NCBI GenBank assembly: GCA_035578155.1
Contig: JAPWDM010000007.1
Coordinates: 35,872,413 to 35,936,412 of the forward strand
DNA from: Brachynemurus nebulosus
Taxonomy: Eukaryota; Arthropoda; Insecta; Neuroptera; Myrmeleontidae
Direction: 5' to 3'
DNA: 64,000 bases
Positions within the stretch are counted from its first letter, which is position 1. Every line of letters starts with the position of its first letter. Positions 1 through 12,300 of this stretch are shown piece by piece. The notes under the pieces were generated by a model. It searched no databases, was not told the DNA's origin, and saw nothing but the letters and a program-made list of their open reading frames with translations. The position numbers and the translations under genes are program-made.

Positions 1-425
1 AATGAAATTTGGTGTGATGATAACTTATTACCTGGGTCAACATCTAAAATACTTTTTATTCCGGCAAAATTTCTCATTTCCACGGGAAAATGGAAAAACC
101 ATTTTGAGCATGTGCACACATTAGGCAAAAACTATTTGACGGATTTTAATAAAATTTGGTGTGGTGATAACTTATTACTTAGGGCAACATTTAAGATACT
201 TTTTACTCCGGGAAAATACCTCATTCCCACGGGAAAATGGAAAAACTATTATGAGCATGTGCACATATTACTCAAAAAATATTTAATGAAATTTGGTGTG
301 GTGATAACTTATTATTTGGGTCGACATTTAAGATAGTTTTTACTTCGGGAAAATTCCTCATTTCCACGGAAAAATAGAAAAACCATTTTGAGCATGTGTA
401 TGCATTACACAAAAATTAATATTCT
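1..425. repeat. Tandem repeat, three units of about 137-147 bp, open at left edge
   Basis: The phrase AAATTTGGTGTG starts at 5, 152 and 289, each time followed by a stretch ending in GAGCATGTG. Units are 147 and 137 bp apart and differ by scattered substitutions. The array begins at or before base 1 and decays after about 425. The open reading frames inside it only follow the repeat and are not genes. Confidence 0.85.
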
Positions 426-1318
426 TTGCAAGTTCTGTATAATTATTACACTTAATACATATATACTTCTCATTGAGTTTATAACAATGCTTTGCGCGAA
501 CGACGTCGCGGGTACGGCTAGTATGAAAATATGATAATTGAAAATGTTTTTTTAAAAAAGGGGATTATATTAAGGGAAACGATGCTTCTCGGGTTTCTAT
601 CGACTGCACGTCACTGAAAATTTTGTAGTAAACACTCACAAAATTAGTTACGTAAGACTTAGTACCCATAAGTTTAAATTGTAAGTTGTTAAGCCTTATC
701 AGAAGTGTTTTTGCCTCTTCAAAATCAATAATCATTGATAAAAATATTGATAATATTAGTGTTCGTTTATAAATAAGTGTGACCTAGATCGATATTTTTA
801 ACAATTAACTAATTTTTAAGATTTTCATGTCCTTCGAAAGTTGCGTTTACGTTTTACAAGTACATTGTTCGCCACTGAAATTGCAACTGAATTATGATTT
901 CAGTAAAAAATTCTGTAGATTCCGATCTATTTTGAGGTGTTTAAGTGAAATTAAAATGGTAAATGACAAATTTCAAGTAAATACGGCCCATATTATGTGT
1001 CTATTTTAAAAAAAAATTGTATCATTCAAAAAATTATCGATAAATTGTTAATTTGCAATTAGCAAGATTTTTAATCATTAATCAATATTTAAAAAAAAAA
1101 AGAAAAACATTATATACGTTGTCGTCTGATTTGTATTACATAATCAAACAAATCAGGTACTACTAAGGTGCTTAGCAGAATTTGCAAAAATTTGAACCAA
1201 TTCTGGTGTATAGTTGTGACATAAAAAAAATTCATCAAGTGCGTGTTTTTGACACGCACTAAGTAATGTCACCTCAGTGAAAGTGTTAATTTATGATTTT
1301 TTGACTCGTTTTTTAAGT
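426..1318. other. AT-rich intergenic DNA without a gene
   Basis: No coding region is seen. Two small hairpins stand out: CTGATTTGT paired with ACAAATCAG between about 1126 and 1156, and AGTGCGTGT paired with ACACGCACT at 1238-1260. No function can be given to either. Confidence 0.6.
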
Positions 1319-1434
1319 ACAGTGGGAATACAGCCCTCTTGTGTTTATTCAATATATGCATGTAAAACTCTATAATACAGTGAGAATACAGCCCTCTTGC
1401 GTTTATTCAATATATGCATATACAACTCTATAAT
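1319..1434. repeat. Direct tandem duplication of 58 bp
   Basis: Two adjacent 58-bp units each begin ACAGTG and contain GAATACAGCCCTCTTG followed by TTTATTCAATATATGCAT. They differ at only a few positions, which suggests a fairly recent duplication. A TTA/ATT microsatellite follows at about 1435-1465. Confidence 0.85.
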
Positions 1435-1535
1435 TATTATATTATTATTATTATTATTATTAATTTTTCCCCCACTATAATCACACAACGAGATTAATAT
1501 GTCATCCTTCGGTGACATAAAAATAATAATTAGTC

Positions 1536-1790
1536 TTTTAACATGTAACTAATCGGGGAATCCCCAAAACCATTTGGTAAAGACTAAATGATAAAAACGA
1601 TTTATTTCAAAACACTTGAATTCTTTAGGAATATATTTAATTAAATCAACAAATTTCGACATACAGTATTTTAGTAATTTAGTCAGCCATATTGAAAGCG
1701 GAACGTCCATTTTTTTTTATTATGAAATTATTTTTTTTTGTTATAAAATGAATTTTCTCAAATAATTTCAAATTGAAAAAAGTTGTTTCG
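1536..1790. repeat. Interspersed repeat with GGGGAATCCCC end, copy A
   Basis: This stretch contains ACTAATCGGGGAATCCCC followed by AGTATTTTAGTAATTT and a segment near GCCATATTGAA. The same blocks recur at about 33945-34340 and, inverted, at about 30490-31080. Part of it (AACGTCCATTTTTT) recurs inverted near 3950-3995. The family is unclassified and no coding part is visible. Confidence 0.6.
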
Positions 1791-2993
1791 AAGTAAACAG
1801 TTAACAAAATTCGAATTTGCAACAATTTATTGGTAGACTTTTTTACCACCTTAAAACCGATCATGATTTATATGATTGTTGTTATTTGCGTCATCTATTA
1901 ATGATCTACGTTACTTTCATATTTAGATGTTGGTTTAGTTCTGAACTAAAAAATATGTATGGTCATTCAGTCATTCTATATAGAGTCAACTTTTTCTATA
2001 TAGAGTCAACTTTCCTTTGTGATTAGTATTAAGTGGATTGCATATATTATGTAGATAACAATTTATTTTAATAATAATACATAAACATAATTCTTAGAAT
2101 TAAACATTTATACATATAATATTTTCATTGTATTTTCTGTTCGTAAATAATATTTATTAGAATATTGAGATTTTTTTTTTTTACAAAACGACTATTAAAA
2201 ATGTAACTTAAATCGTTAGGTAACCTGATAGTAATAGGTTTTATGAAATTATCATGGAAAGTATTAAATATAATTGTTATCTTTGTAATTTTTATTATTG
2301 AATTAATCCTTAATTGTAGTATTTGTTTACAGAAGAATTTTAATTGAATAAAATAGTAGTCGAGAATATTTAACATTTAATTGATACAAATTTTAATATT
2401 GTATCAAAATTCTAAGAAAATGGGAATAATATAATAACATTTTCATTATTTTTTTTTTTATTTATATTTTCGTATGTCTAGAAGTATCTGACGACTAATA
2501 TTTTTTTTTTAAAATTATTGATATGACTTTTGTTAAAACGATATCATCGATCACTGCGAGAAAATCGAGTTTCCTAGGATAAGTTACAGTTACGGAAAAA
2601 AATTTGTCATTTTGACAGTACACATGAAAAATTTATTCAAAAATTAATTATCAATTTATTCAAATAATTTTTTTCAACTTGACGTTATAAAATTTTTGAA
2701 ATGAAGTTTAAATTTATTGGTCCATTTTTTGTGACCTTCTTTTTATTTTTCACGACAAAAACGTGATTTTCTTGAACGCATTTTGCTATTTTAATTGCAG
2801 AAACGAAAATTTCACATTAAAAATATCTAAATATCGCAAACTAATTTAACTTAAATCATTTTCGTACCATTTAAAGTGGGTTACGTGTTCGAGATTAAGT
2901 AACTACTAAATTCAAAAAAAAAAAAAAAAAAATATATTGTAAATTGAAACTGGCTGATTGTGAATTATTCTTTTTGAAATCTCATTTCTTCGC
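1791..2993. other. AT-rich intergenic DNA without a gene
   Basis: No coding region is seen. A 19-20 bp direct duplication (TCTATATAGAGTCAACTTT) lies at about 1975-2012. Otherwise the stretch is homopolymer-rich AT sequence. Confidence 0.6.
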
Positions 2994-2997
2994 TTAA

Positions 2998-5553
2998 GGG
3001 GAGGCTTACTCGAGAGTCCTTAAAAATTTTGTATTTTTCTAGAATTTTTTTCTCAAGAACGGAAGTAAATATCAATTTCAAATTTTGTACACATATTTAT
3101 TAAGTATTAAACTATACAAAAAAATTTTTTCAAGGAAAAATATAAAAAATTGTCCATTTTATAGATAGTGCAGTGTGACGATCCGAAAATCCAATGCCTT
3201 GTTGGTGGACATCCTAGCGCCGGTAATAAACCACCGAAATCCAAAAACAAAAAAGATTTCTAAAATATGTGAAGAGTACCGGCACCTCTACCTATAATAT
3301 CAATAAATTGCTGAAAGAAAAAAAAATGACGGATGTTTGAACTTTTGATTACGATTTTTATCTTATTTTTCGCTCTTTAAAGTAAACTTAAAAATAAAAA
3401 AAATATTGAAAGTGTATCGAACTTAGGTAGAGGTGCCGAAGAATTGAATTATCTTTAAAATAAAAAATTAAAAAAAGGATCCATCGAATAGTTTTCGAGT
3501 TATCGTGTCCGCCAGTTCCAAAAATGTAGTTCCGAGATATTATAAAACATATATAAAGAAACGTATTTTCAAAATTTTTTTGAATTAAACTACTTTTTTT
3601 GAATTTTTTTTTTTTTTTTTTTTTTTTTATAGAAAGCTAGATTCGGTTAATGTGCAAGAATCTTGTTTTTAAATTATTTTCAGTAAAATCATTTTGGGAA
3701 CATATTCTACACATAATTTGCTATCATTTCGGCAAAAAAATCGATTTTTTTTTATTAAATCTCAAGTATCCCTTCCCTTAAATTATTTTTAGCAAAATCA
3801 CTTTGGGAACATATTCTACACATAATTAGCTACCAATTTCTGCAAAAAAAAAAAAAAAAAATCGATTTTTTTTAACGACTCTCAAGTAAACCCCCCTTAA
3901 CTTCCCTTTTTTGAAATTTGAAATTACTTGCGGAAGTTCATTTTATAATTAAAAAATAATTTCATAATAAAAAAAAAATGGACGTTCAATAAATACTCAA
4001 AATGGTCGACATTTTCGATATATTTTTAGTTTTTTAAATGGAATTTCTATTTATACTACACCTTAAAATTTGTTAATGTGTTTGGGGGGGGGGGTATTCG
4101 GCCATTACCTGCGTATAAAAAAATCATTTAAAAAAAATGATGTCACAAACTATACGTTAATCCTAATTCATTCATCTTTAGATTACTCTAATGCGCCAAC
4201 AACTTTAAGAACTATCGAAGGGAAATTGGTTAGGGAAATTATTCTTGAAACTTGAAATAAAATATTTGTCTACAAAAATGTTATTAATAGGTATGATCAA
4301 TATTCACAATAGACAACAATACGGTTGACCAGTTTATCAAAATTGATATGCTTTAGGTGAAGTTACGTGTCGGTTTTATAGTAAGATAAAAATTCAAAAT
4401 AATTAGTGTCATTCTGTTAATGAAAAATAAGCATTTCAAATTACGTTTCTGAATCAAATTGTATGTACCGACACAGACAAAATAATAATTACACAGATTT
4501 ATAATTCTGATTTCTGATTATGACGAAAACTCATCCAAATCATCAAACCCTAACAAAAATTACGTTCTCAAAAAACGATTTTTTTGATTGTTTTTTTTTT
4601 TTTTTTTTTTTTTTTTAATCAAAAAAAAAAAAATCAAAGAAATTTTTAAGGAGAGGTTTACTTGAGAGTCGTTAAAAAAAATCGATTTTTTTTTTTTTTG
4701 CAAAAATTGGTAGCTAATTATGTGTAGAATATGTTCCCAAAGTGATTTTGCTGAAAGTAATTTAAGAGAAGGTTTACTTGAGATTTGATAAAAAAATCGA
4801 TTTTTTTTTGGTGAAATTGATAACAAATTATGTGTAGAATATGTTCCCAAAGTGATTCTACTGAAAATAATTTAAAACAAGATTCTTGCACATTAACCGA
4901 ATCCAGCTTTCTATAAAAGAAAAATTCAAAAAGCGTAGTTCACGCAATAATGAGTATTAAATATAAAATTTTAAAAATACGTTTCTATATATATATATAT
5001 TTTATAATATCTCGGAACTATATTTTTGGAACTGGCGGACACGATAACTCAAAAACTATTCGATGGATCCTTTTTTTAATTTTTTATTTTAAAGATAATT
5101 CAATTCTTCGGCACCTCTACCTAAGTTCGATACACTTTCAATATTTTTTTTATTTTTAAATTTACTTTAAAGAGCGAAAAATAAGACAAAAATCGTAATC
5201 AAAAGTTCAAACATCCGCCATTTTTTTTTCTTTCAGCAATTTATTGATATTATAGGTAGAGGTGCCGATACTCTTTATATATCTTATAAATCTTTCTTGT
5301 TTTTGGATTTCGGTGGTTCATTACTGGCGCTAGGATGCCCACCAACAAGGCATTGGATTTTCGGATCGTCACACTGCAGTATCTATAAAATGGACAATTT
5401 TTTATATTTTTCCTTGAAATTTTTTTTTTTTTTGTATAGTTTAATACTTAATAAATATGTGTACAAAATTTGAAATTGATATTTACTTCCGTTCTTGAGA
5501 AAAAAATTCTAGAAAAATACATAATTTTTAAGGACTTTCGAGTAAACCTCCCC
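2998..5553. mobile_element. 2.56-kb fold-back element with arms of about 0.9 kb, flanked by TTAA
   Basis: The left end GGGGAGGCTTACTCGAGAG (2998 on) is mirrored by the right end ending CTTTCGAGTAAACCTCCCC at 5553. Both ends are bordered by TTAA (2994-2997 and 5554-5557), the target duplication typical of piggyBac-type elements. The mirror symmetry continues inward for about 900 bp: GACGATCCGAAAATCCAATG near 3178 pairs with its complement near 5355, and the blocks around GAACATATTCTACACATAAT near 3700 and 3810 pair with those near 4720 and 4830. The terminal motif AGTAAACCYCCCCTTAA is also repeated inside each arm. The centre (about 3905-4640) contains an 11-base G run and no transposase. The reading frames here are repeat shadows. 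Confidence 0.85.
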
Positions 5554-5557
5554 TTAA

Positions 5558-7701
5558 TCATTGAAAAAAGAAATGATTTTTTGAGTACAATTTTTGTTAG
5601 ACGTTGAGAATTCGGATGAGATTTCTTCATCTGGGTGTAATAATTGTTTCGATCGTGACTGTACAACGTCGCCAATACTCTATTATCAGATATTTAAGTA
5701 TCTACTCCATTTGATACGATAAATATTTAATACAATTTTCATGTATTCTTTGTCTGGTTGATAGTGATGAAAATGATTTAAGAGTGTTCGCACAATTTCA
5801 CGAAAATTTCTCCATATCTGTTGAAGTAACGATTTCTTCTTGTAGAGATTATTGGAACGTAATTGTTGGTATAAATATCAGGATTCATTTGATTCGGGAT
5901 CATTTCAAAATTTGTTTTTGAGTTATGTAATTGAGATTAGTGGACTTAGTGTTCGTTTAGATTAGTATATCACCTGATTATAGTGCTATTCGTGTAATTT
6001 TACGTTACAAAATATTTCTGTAGGTAAGTTTTGTAAATTCTTCATCTTCAGGTCTCCAGTAAAAAGGGCGTCCTTGAGTCAGAACGGTGGAAATTTTTAA
6101 CGTTTTCTTACGTTCAGTTATCGAATAATATTTAAATAATTAGGACCTTTGATAAATATTCTTATCTTGTTTCTAAATCAGGAAATAATTTGGATTTTTG
6201 TTTATACAAATATAGTTTTTGTTAAAAATACATGAATGTTATTTGCACATGTCTGGCTAATGTTACTGTGAGAATCAATTACGTGATAATTTGGTTTAAG
6301 TAAATGTGACTTAAAAATGAAAGATTCGAGGAACTTCAGTTTCTTATTAGTTACTTTTTTTGACCTGACTTAAGAAATTTCGTTCAAAGTCATTTGTTAA
6401 TTATAAATTTGAAACGATTGTTTTGTTTAATTCTATTAGTACTGTACATTTCAAAAATATTCGTATACAATATTTTAAACATTTAAATAACATCTTATCA
6501 TTTTATTTGCCAGGTCTTTGGCCCCGACAAATTTTATCCTGACGTACCTACTAAGTGATTTGGTGGGGGGACATATCATTCAAATATTTTGAGTAAATAT
6601 TGAAAAATAATAATTATTGTATTGTTTTCTCATTTTAAACTGAATCTGTTGAAAATTTTTTGTGACACTTGTAAAACTATCATTCATCAAATATGTGATA
6701 CTTTTCGAGGTAACTCAATTGAGTCATATTAAATAATTTTATTAGACAGATTAAACTGTAATTTTCATGTCGATTAGTATTACATAAGGGTAAGCTTGCA
6801 GAGAAGAGGTAAATGTGTGTTTTGATCTTTTGATTAGATGGGGGCTTTCATTTCTGGTGGGTAAAATGTTACGCGGGTAATACGGGGAGATTGAAACTGA
6901 GATCCGCAATCTGATACGATTCAATTAAATAAAAAAATATTAATTTTATTATTGATACTGTCTTAAATTGTGAAGTTTCCAAAATAGAGCAATTATCGCA
7001 ACTAAATTATCGGAAATTATTAAAATTTGTCTTACCTTTGTTTTCCAGGAAAAACTTAATGTCGCCATCTTTTAACCTTTGTTTCGTCACCAATTAACGA
7101 ATATTTCACCAAAACTATCACTTTTACATTTTTTCCCATTTAGTTTTACTTTTTACAAACTTTTTTTCTGTTTTTCACAATCAAAATGTCTCTGTACTCT
7201 TCTGAGTACGCTCTTGTACAGACTCTCTTCAACTCTCTGTAATTGACGCGTTCCCTCTTGCATTTGCATTTATTTTTTTCTTATCTCTAGATTATTTCTT
7301 TGAAATCGACTTAGTATCTACTTGGTATAATTTTTATCAAGAATTGTTTATATATAATTTTATTATAGTCCAGTTCATAAGTCCTATTTCATCACAAACC
7401 TGTTACACAGGCCCGCAAATTATGATTGAGGGCTCATTTGATTCGAAGTGTCATCTATAAAAATAATTCAGCTGGAAAATCACTTTTTCCCTCTTGGTAT
7501 ACAAATGACTATTCTTTTATGTTTTAATCTTAAGTACTCAATTGTACGAGAATTAAATAGAATTTAATGTGGACGAAGCCGTGGATCAAGCGTAGTAGAA
7601 CAAGACAGCAGAAATTCATTCGGGAATTTTTATCCTAGTACATACATATACACGTTTACCAGATTAAAAAATTTACCCGTAAATTTGTACTATACAGCTA
7701 A
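5558..7701. other. Gene-free stretch, possible untranslated leader exon near 6023
   Basis: No protein-coding gene is recognised. The sequence up to 6023 ends in CTGTAG followed by GTAAGT at 6024, a good splice donor. It could be an untranslated first exon of the transporter gene that starts at 9321, whose first coding exon has a plausible acceptor (TTCTGTTTTAG) near 9163. This is inference from splice signals only. Confidence 0.3.
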
Positions 7702-8079
7702 ACCTTTTTTTATGCGGTCCTCTTTTGTGCTATTTTTAAAAAAAAATGGTCATTAAAATGCATAATGTGAATCCAGATCAAGAGAAAGTAAGAAACTTAA
7801 ACGTTAACTATAATGACTTTATTTAATAAAAGTACTTTTTAATGATTTTTAAGACGTTATTGTATCATTTAGTTTTTTTTTTTTTAGAAATGTTTTTTTC
7901 ATAATTTTCATAATATATTATAAAAATGAAAGAAAATGTTGCCACGTGTAAATTAATGCTTTATCTTATTTAGAAAAGCAACTTCTAAGAAAATTGTGAG
8001 ATTTTGAGCGTTTTAAGTTATATATTTTCGATGAAACATTTTTTATGCGGTCCCGATCCACCGCATAAAAAAGGTTTTT
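7702..8079. mobile_element. Small element with inverted ends ACCTTTTTTTATGCGGT
   Basis: The left end ACCTTTTTTTATGCGGTCC is mirrored at the right by CCGCATAAAAAAGGTTT, giving a 378-bp structure with short terminal inverted repeats. A related piece (GATCCCTATCCACCGCATAAAAA) lies at about 8803-8830. No coding region and no clear target duplication are seen, so the class is unknown. Confidence 0.5.
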
Positions 8080-8328
8080 TTACAATCTGAACTGAACTAA
8101 ACTTTTTATAGCTATTTATGATATTTTTGAATATACACCGATATTCCGTTAACCGTACGACAATACATAAACGTCGTACCCTTAGAGAAATCATATACAG
8201 AATGTTTTTCTAGACAATTTATTTTTTAATAAAAATTAAAATATTTTTATAAAAATAAATTTTTAAGTAATATTTTCTAGCTACATAATATTTATTTCTA
8301 ATTGTAAGCTTGGAAATTATAATATATA

Positions 8329-8556
8329 TAGGGTAAAAGCCCCCTTTGTGGAATGGTATCTAATACTGGAACAGTTTTGACATTTACATATTTATTTCTT
8401 TAATTAAGTAAGGAAACTTTAAATGCGAGGTGGATTTAAATTGAAAAACAATCATTCTATTAATAATAATTTTTGTTATCAGACGTTTCTTTCAGAAATA
8501 ACTTCATTAATATGTAAATGTTCATAATTAGATACCGTTCCACAAAGGGGGCTTAT
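8329..8556. mobile_element. Short inverted-repeat element (GGGTAAAAGCCCC family), copy 1
   Basis: The left end GGTAAAAGCCCCCTTTGTGG with GGTATCTAAT is mirrored by ATTAGATACCGTTCCACAAA and GGGGGCTTATA at the right. The interior shares a block around CAGAAATAACTTCATTAATAT with the related element at 20566-20713. It is noncoding. Confidence 0.6.
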
Positions 8557-9320
8557 ATTCATATGTGTATTAATAATTATTATTATTATTATTACTATTA
8601 TCATGTATTTATGTTAACTTTCAAAATAATCGCCTGTATATGTTAAAAATTTAAGACTTGTTTATATAAAAATCTTTGTTTACAATAAAAATTTTCTCAC
8701 GTAGACTGTATATGTATATATAAACACACACCCAAACTGTACGCATAATGGATGTACGGATAATGAAATGGTCGTGTATTTTTTTGTGCGATTTTTTTTC
8801 ATGCGATCCCTATCCACCGCATAAAAACAGGTTTACCTGTACACTTTTATGGCACATCGTGTCGGAAGCGGAATATTTAAGTAAATTGATTTACATTTGT
8901 AATATCAGACACAATTATTTAATAAGCGACTATGGGTCGAATTACAATTTACGTTCCAGTTTTAAATTACCTCATTCGATCAATGTTGATATATCTTGGA
9001 CAGTTTCACTGTACAGTCAGTGTTCGTTTATTACATAATATTTTCGTTAATAAAATAAAAACAAAGAAATAATGTTAATTAAAATAGATCAATTAGCATA
9101 GTTTATTAAAAACTAACAGTGGCGGTTTTAATTAAATATCATTTTTTTTTGTTCTGTTTTAGTGACCAGAAAAAAGTGGCGGAATAACATGAAATAAAAT
9201 GGTGATTACTGTGGATGATTGAAGTGTACGGGGGAAATTATAGCGTCGTCTTGTGATACTGTTTTTGTGATATTTTAACGTTCTTGTGCTTTTACATACA
9301 CGTACCTATAATAAAAAAAA

Positions 9321-12300
9321 ATGGATGCGACATCATTGGCGTGCGGAATTGGATTTATTCGGGCAACGTGGATGAATCGTTTTGCGACTGTGAAGTCATT
9401 CATTACGGTGTACAGTATTTTGGGAATGATACAATCGATGTCCTATGTATATTTTACGGTTACGCTGACAACGTTGGAGAAACGGTTTAAAATTCCCGGT
9501 AAAACTTTAGGTGAGTGTTTACTTTTTGAATATTGAAGCCCACAAATATTCGGGACTGGGTCTGATCTTGTATTCACGTCAAAAGAGGTGGTTTTACCAA
9601 CAATTATTTACGTGTTTTTGGAAATTTTAAAGATAAAAGTTCTTGGAAGAAAGATTCTAAATCGATTTGGCCACGAAAAAATAAAAAATTTTGCGTGTTT
9701 GTTCCTTTGGCTACGCCTATGCTAGGGATGATCGATATTCATCGATGATAGAGAAACATCGATGTTTTGGGGGAAAATATCGATGTAAAAACGTCGATGT
9801 TATTTCCTCGATAAAATCGGCACATCGATGTTATGAGAATAATATCGAAACATTGATATTACTCTAACCTATTCAGTATTTATAAAGTCCTGTCGCTGGT
9901 TTAAAACAAGATCCATTACAATATTAATAGATTTGAGCGTTACTTTATGGTATTCCATATTTATAAATAATAAACAAATATTTTACTTCGCAAAAATACC
10001 ACTTTCATTTTGAAACTGTGACAATATTGTTTCGAACCGTCAGTTCATTTTCTGTTTGAAAATGAACTGACGGTTCGAGACAATATTGCCACAGTTTCAA
10101 AATAAAAGTGGTATTTTTGCGAAGTAAAATATTTGTTTATTATTTACAAGATCCATTACTTTTATGGCAGGTTCTAGAATCTACTTATCCAAACTTGAAA
10201 AAAATTGTCATTAAATATTTGTATTTCACAGCAACTTCAACAGCTTCAGAGAGACTTTTTTCAAAAGCTGGGCAGCATTTGCATCAACAAAGGAACATAT
10301 TAAAAGGGAAACTTCTAACAAAGTGACTTTTTTGCAAAGTGTACCAAATAAATACTTTGCTGCAGAAACATCGATGTTTTCGAACATCGATGTCTTTCTT
10401 TCGATATATGTATATCGTATATCGATACTCTTGAATCGATGTTAACATCGACGTTTTTCTAATATCGATCATCCTTAGTCTATACTTAAAGAAGTTTCGC
10501 CTATTGGCTTCCACTCAAAAGTTTGCTTAACAAAAATTTATTTCAGGCGTTGTCTTAAGCGGGAACGAAGTAAGTCAGATTCTGTTATCGTTATTCCTGT
10601 CGTATTATGGCGGCAACAAAAACCGTCCAAAATGGATTGCGGCTGGAACATTAAGTTCAGCCTTGTCGTGTTTTATTTTGGCCCTGCCACATTTTTTGTA
10701 TGGGGCAGGCGAAGATGCCATCAGACTAACGTACCAGTATATAAATGAAACTGGTGGGGTAAGTTTTGTGATGATCCATAATCTTTGTTTACATAGCTAA
10801 CTAAAAAAAAACAATTACTTTTTTCTAGGATCAATCAATAATCAGTAAATTAGTAAAAAAAGAGGATCCAATACTACATTGTCAAACCAATAAACCGCCG
10901 CAAGAATGTCAGTTGAATGACTTTACATCGGATTACTCACTGTTACCGTTGGTGCTTATATTTATATCTCAATTTATTTTGGGCATTGGTACCACATTAT
11001 TCTATGTTTTGGGTCAAACGTACATTGACGACAATACGAAGAAAAAGGACAGTCCAAAATTATTGGGAATATCAATGGCGTTACGTATGATTGGTCCCAT
11101 GTTTGGTTTTGTGTTGGGTTTTATGTGTTTACGGCTGTATATTGATCCAACGTTGGATCCGATCATCAAAAAAGAGGATCCAAGATGGATGGGAGCATGG
11201 TGGATTGGATGGATTATTTGTGGGTCATCTATGACAGTGATTGCATTCATTCTGGCAATGTTTCCGAAACAGTTACCAAAAAAATTTGACAACGAAAGTA
11301 AAGGTAACGATGTGTTACCCACTGAAATCGATCCATTAACGATCACTGAAGAGAAGAAAGTGGAAACGATTGATGCGACTGCTAAAGTGGAAGATAATGC
11401 TTCAACGGATTCGGCAAATTTTAAAGGTAGGTGGCGTTTTCGTGTGCTGAAGACAGTTTCTGCAGTATTCTTATTGCCTTTCAGATTTTCCACAAGCAAT
11501 TCGAAGGCTTCTCAAAAACAAATTGTTAATGAACAACATATTTTCGTCAGTGTTCGCTATTTTGGGCGCTTCCGGTTTCATCACATATTTTATCAAATAC
11601 GTGGAAATTCAGTTCCAACGTTCGTCTGCCCGAGAATCAATTGTGGCTGGTCCAATTATTCTAAGTGGTTCCGTTATTGGACTGATGGCCTCCGGGATTA
11701 TAATTTCCAAATATCGACCCCAACCAAAATACCTTCTTATGTGGAATGTTCTTATTGGATTGTTGTTTATGGGTGGACAGTTTACTATTATATTTTTGGG
11801 ATGTCCAAACTATAATTTACAAAGTTATTCAAACGTTTCGGATGTGTAAGTTAAAATTTTTTTTGAATTTGGGTAACTTTTGAACTTGGTGGGTAATTTT
11901 ATGATTTTTTTTGTCAATTAGAATTGAACTGAATGCACAGTGTAATGCAGGATGTGATTGTGAATCTGTAAAATTTTCACCAGTCTGTTATCAACCGGAA
12001 AAAATCACCTATTTTTCACCGTGTCATGCTGGGTGTACAACTTTAGTTAATTCGAAAAAGGTTTGCGAGGCAATTTCTTAAATTTTGGAAAGACTGTAGT
12101 CGAATAAGAAGGGAGAAATTTGCTCCCTATGACTATGTGTTAATGTAATAATTTTACCAAATTGCAGAAAATAAAAATTATTTTCAAAATTTTTCAAGGT
12201 TTTTTGTAATTAAACAGTTTCTAGTTAAGGCTTGAGATGCTCGATGGCAGATTTCTCCTTTCTTATCTGACTACACGGAGAGAAAAATCATATAATTTTT

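Noticed and set aside
6513..6557. Short stretch after a good acceptor encoding VFGPDKFYPDVPTK then stop
   Set aside because: It could be a terminal exon, but 14 codons with no partner exon or family match is within chance.
11014..11499. 161-codon frame on the minus strand
   Set aside because: It is the antisense shadow of OATP exon 3, whose plus-strand translation carries the family signature.
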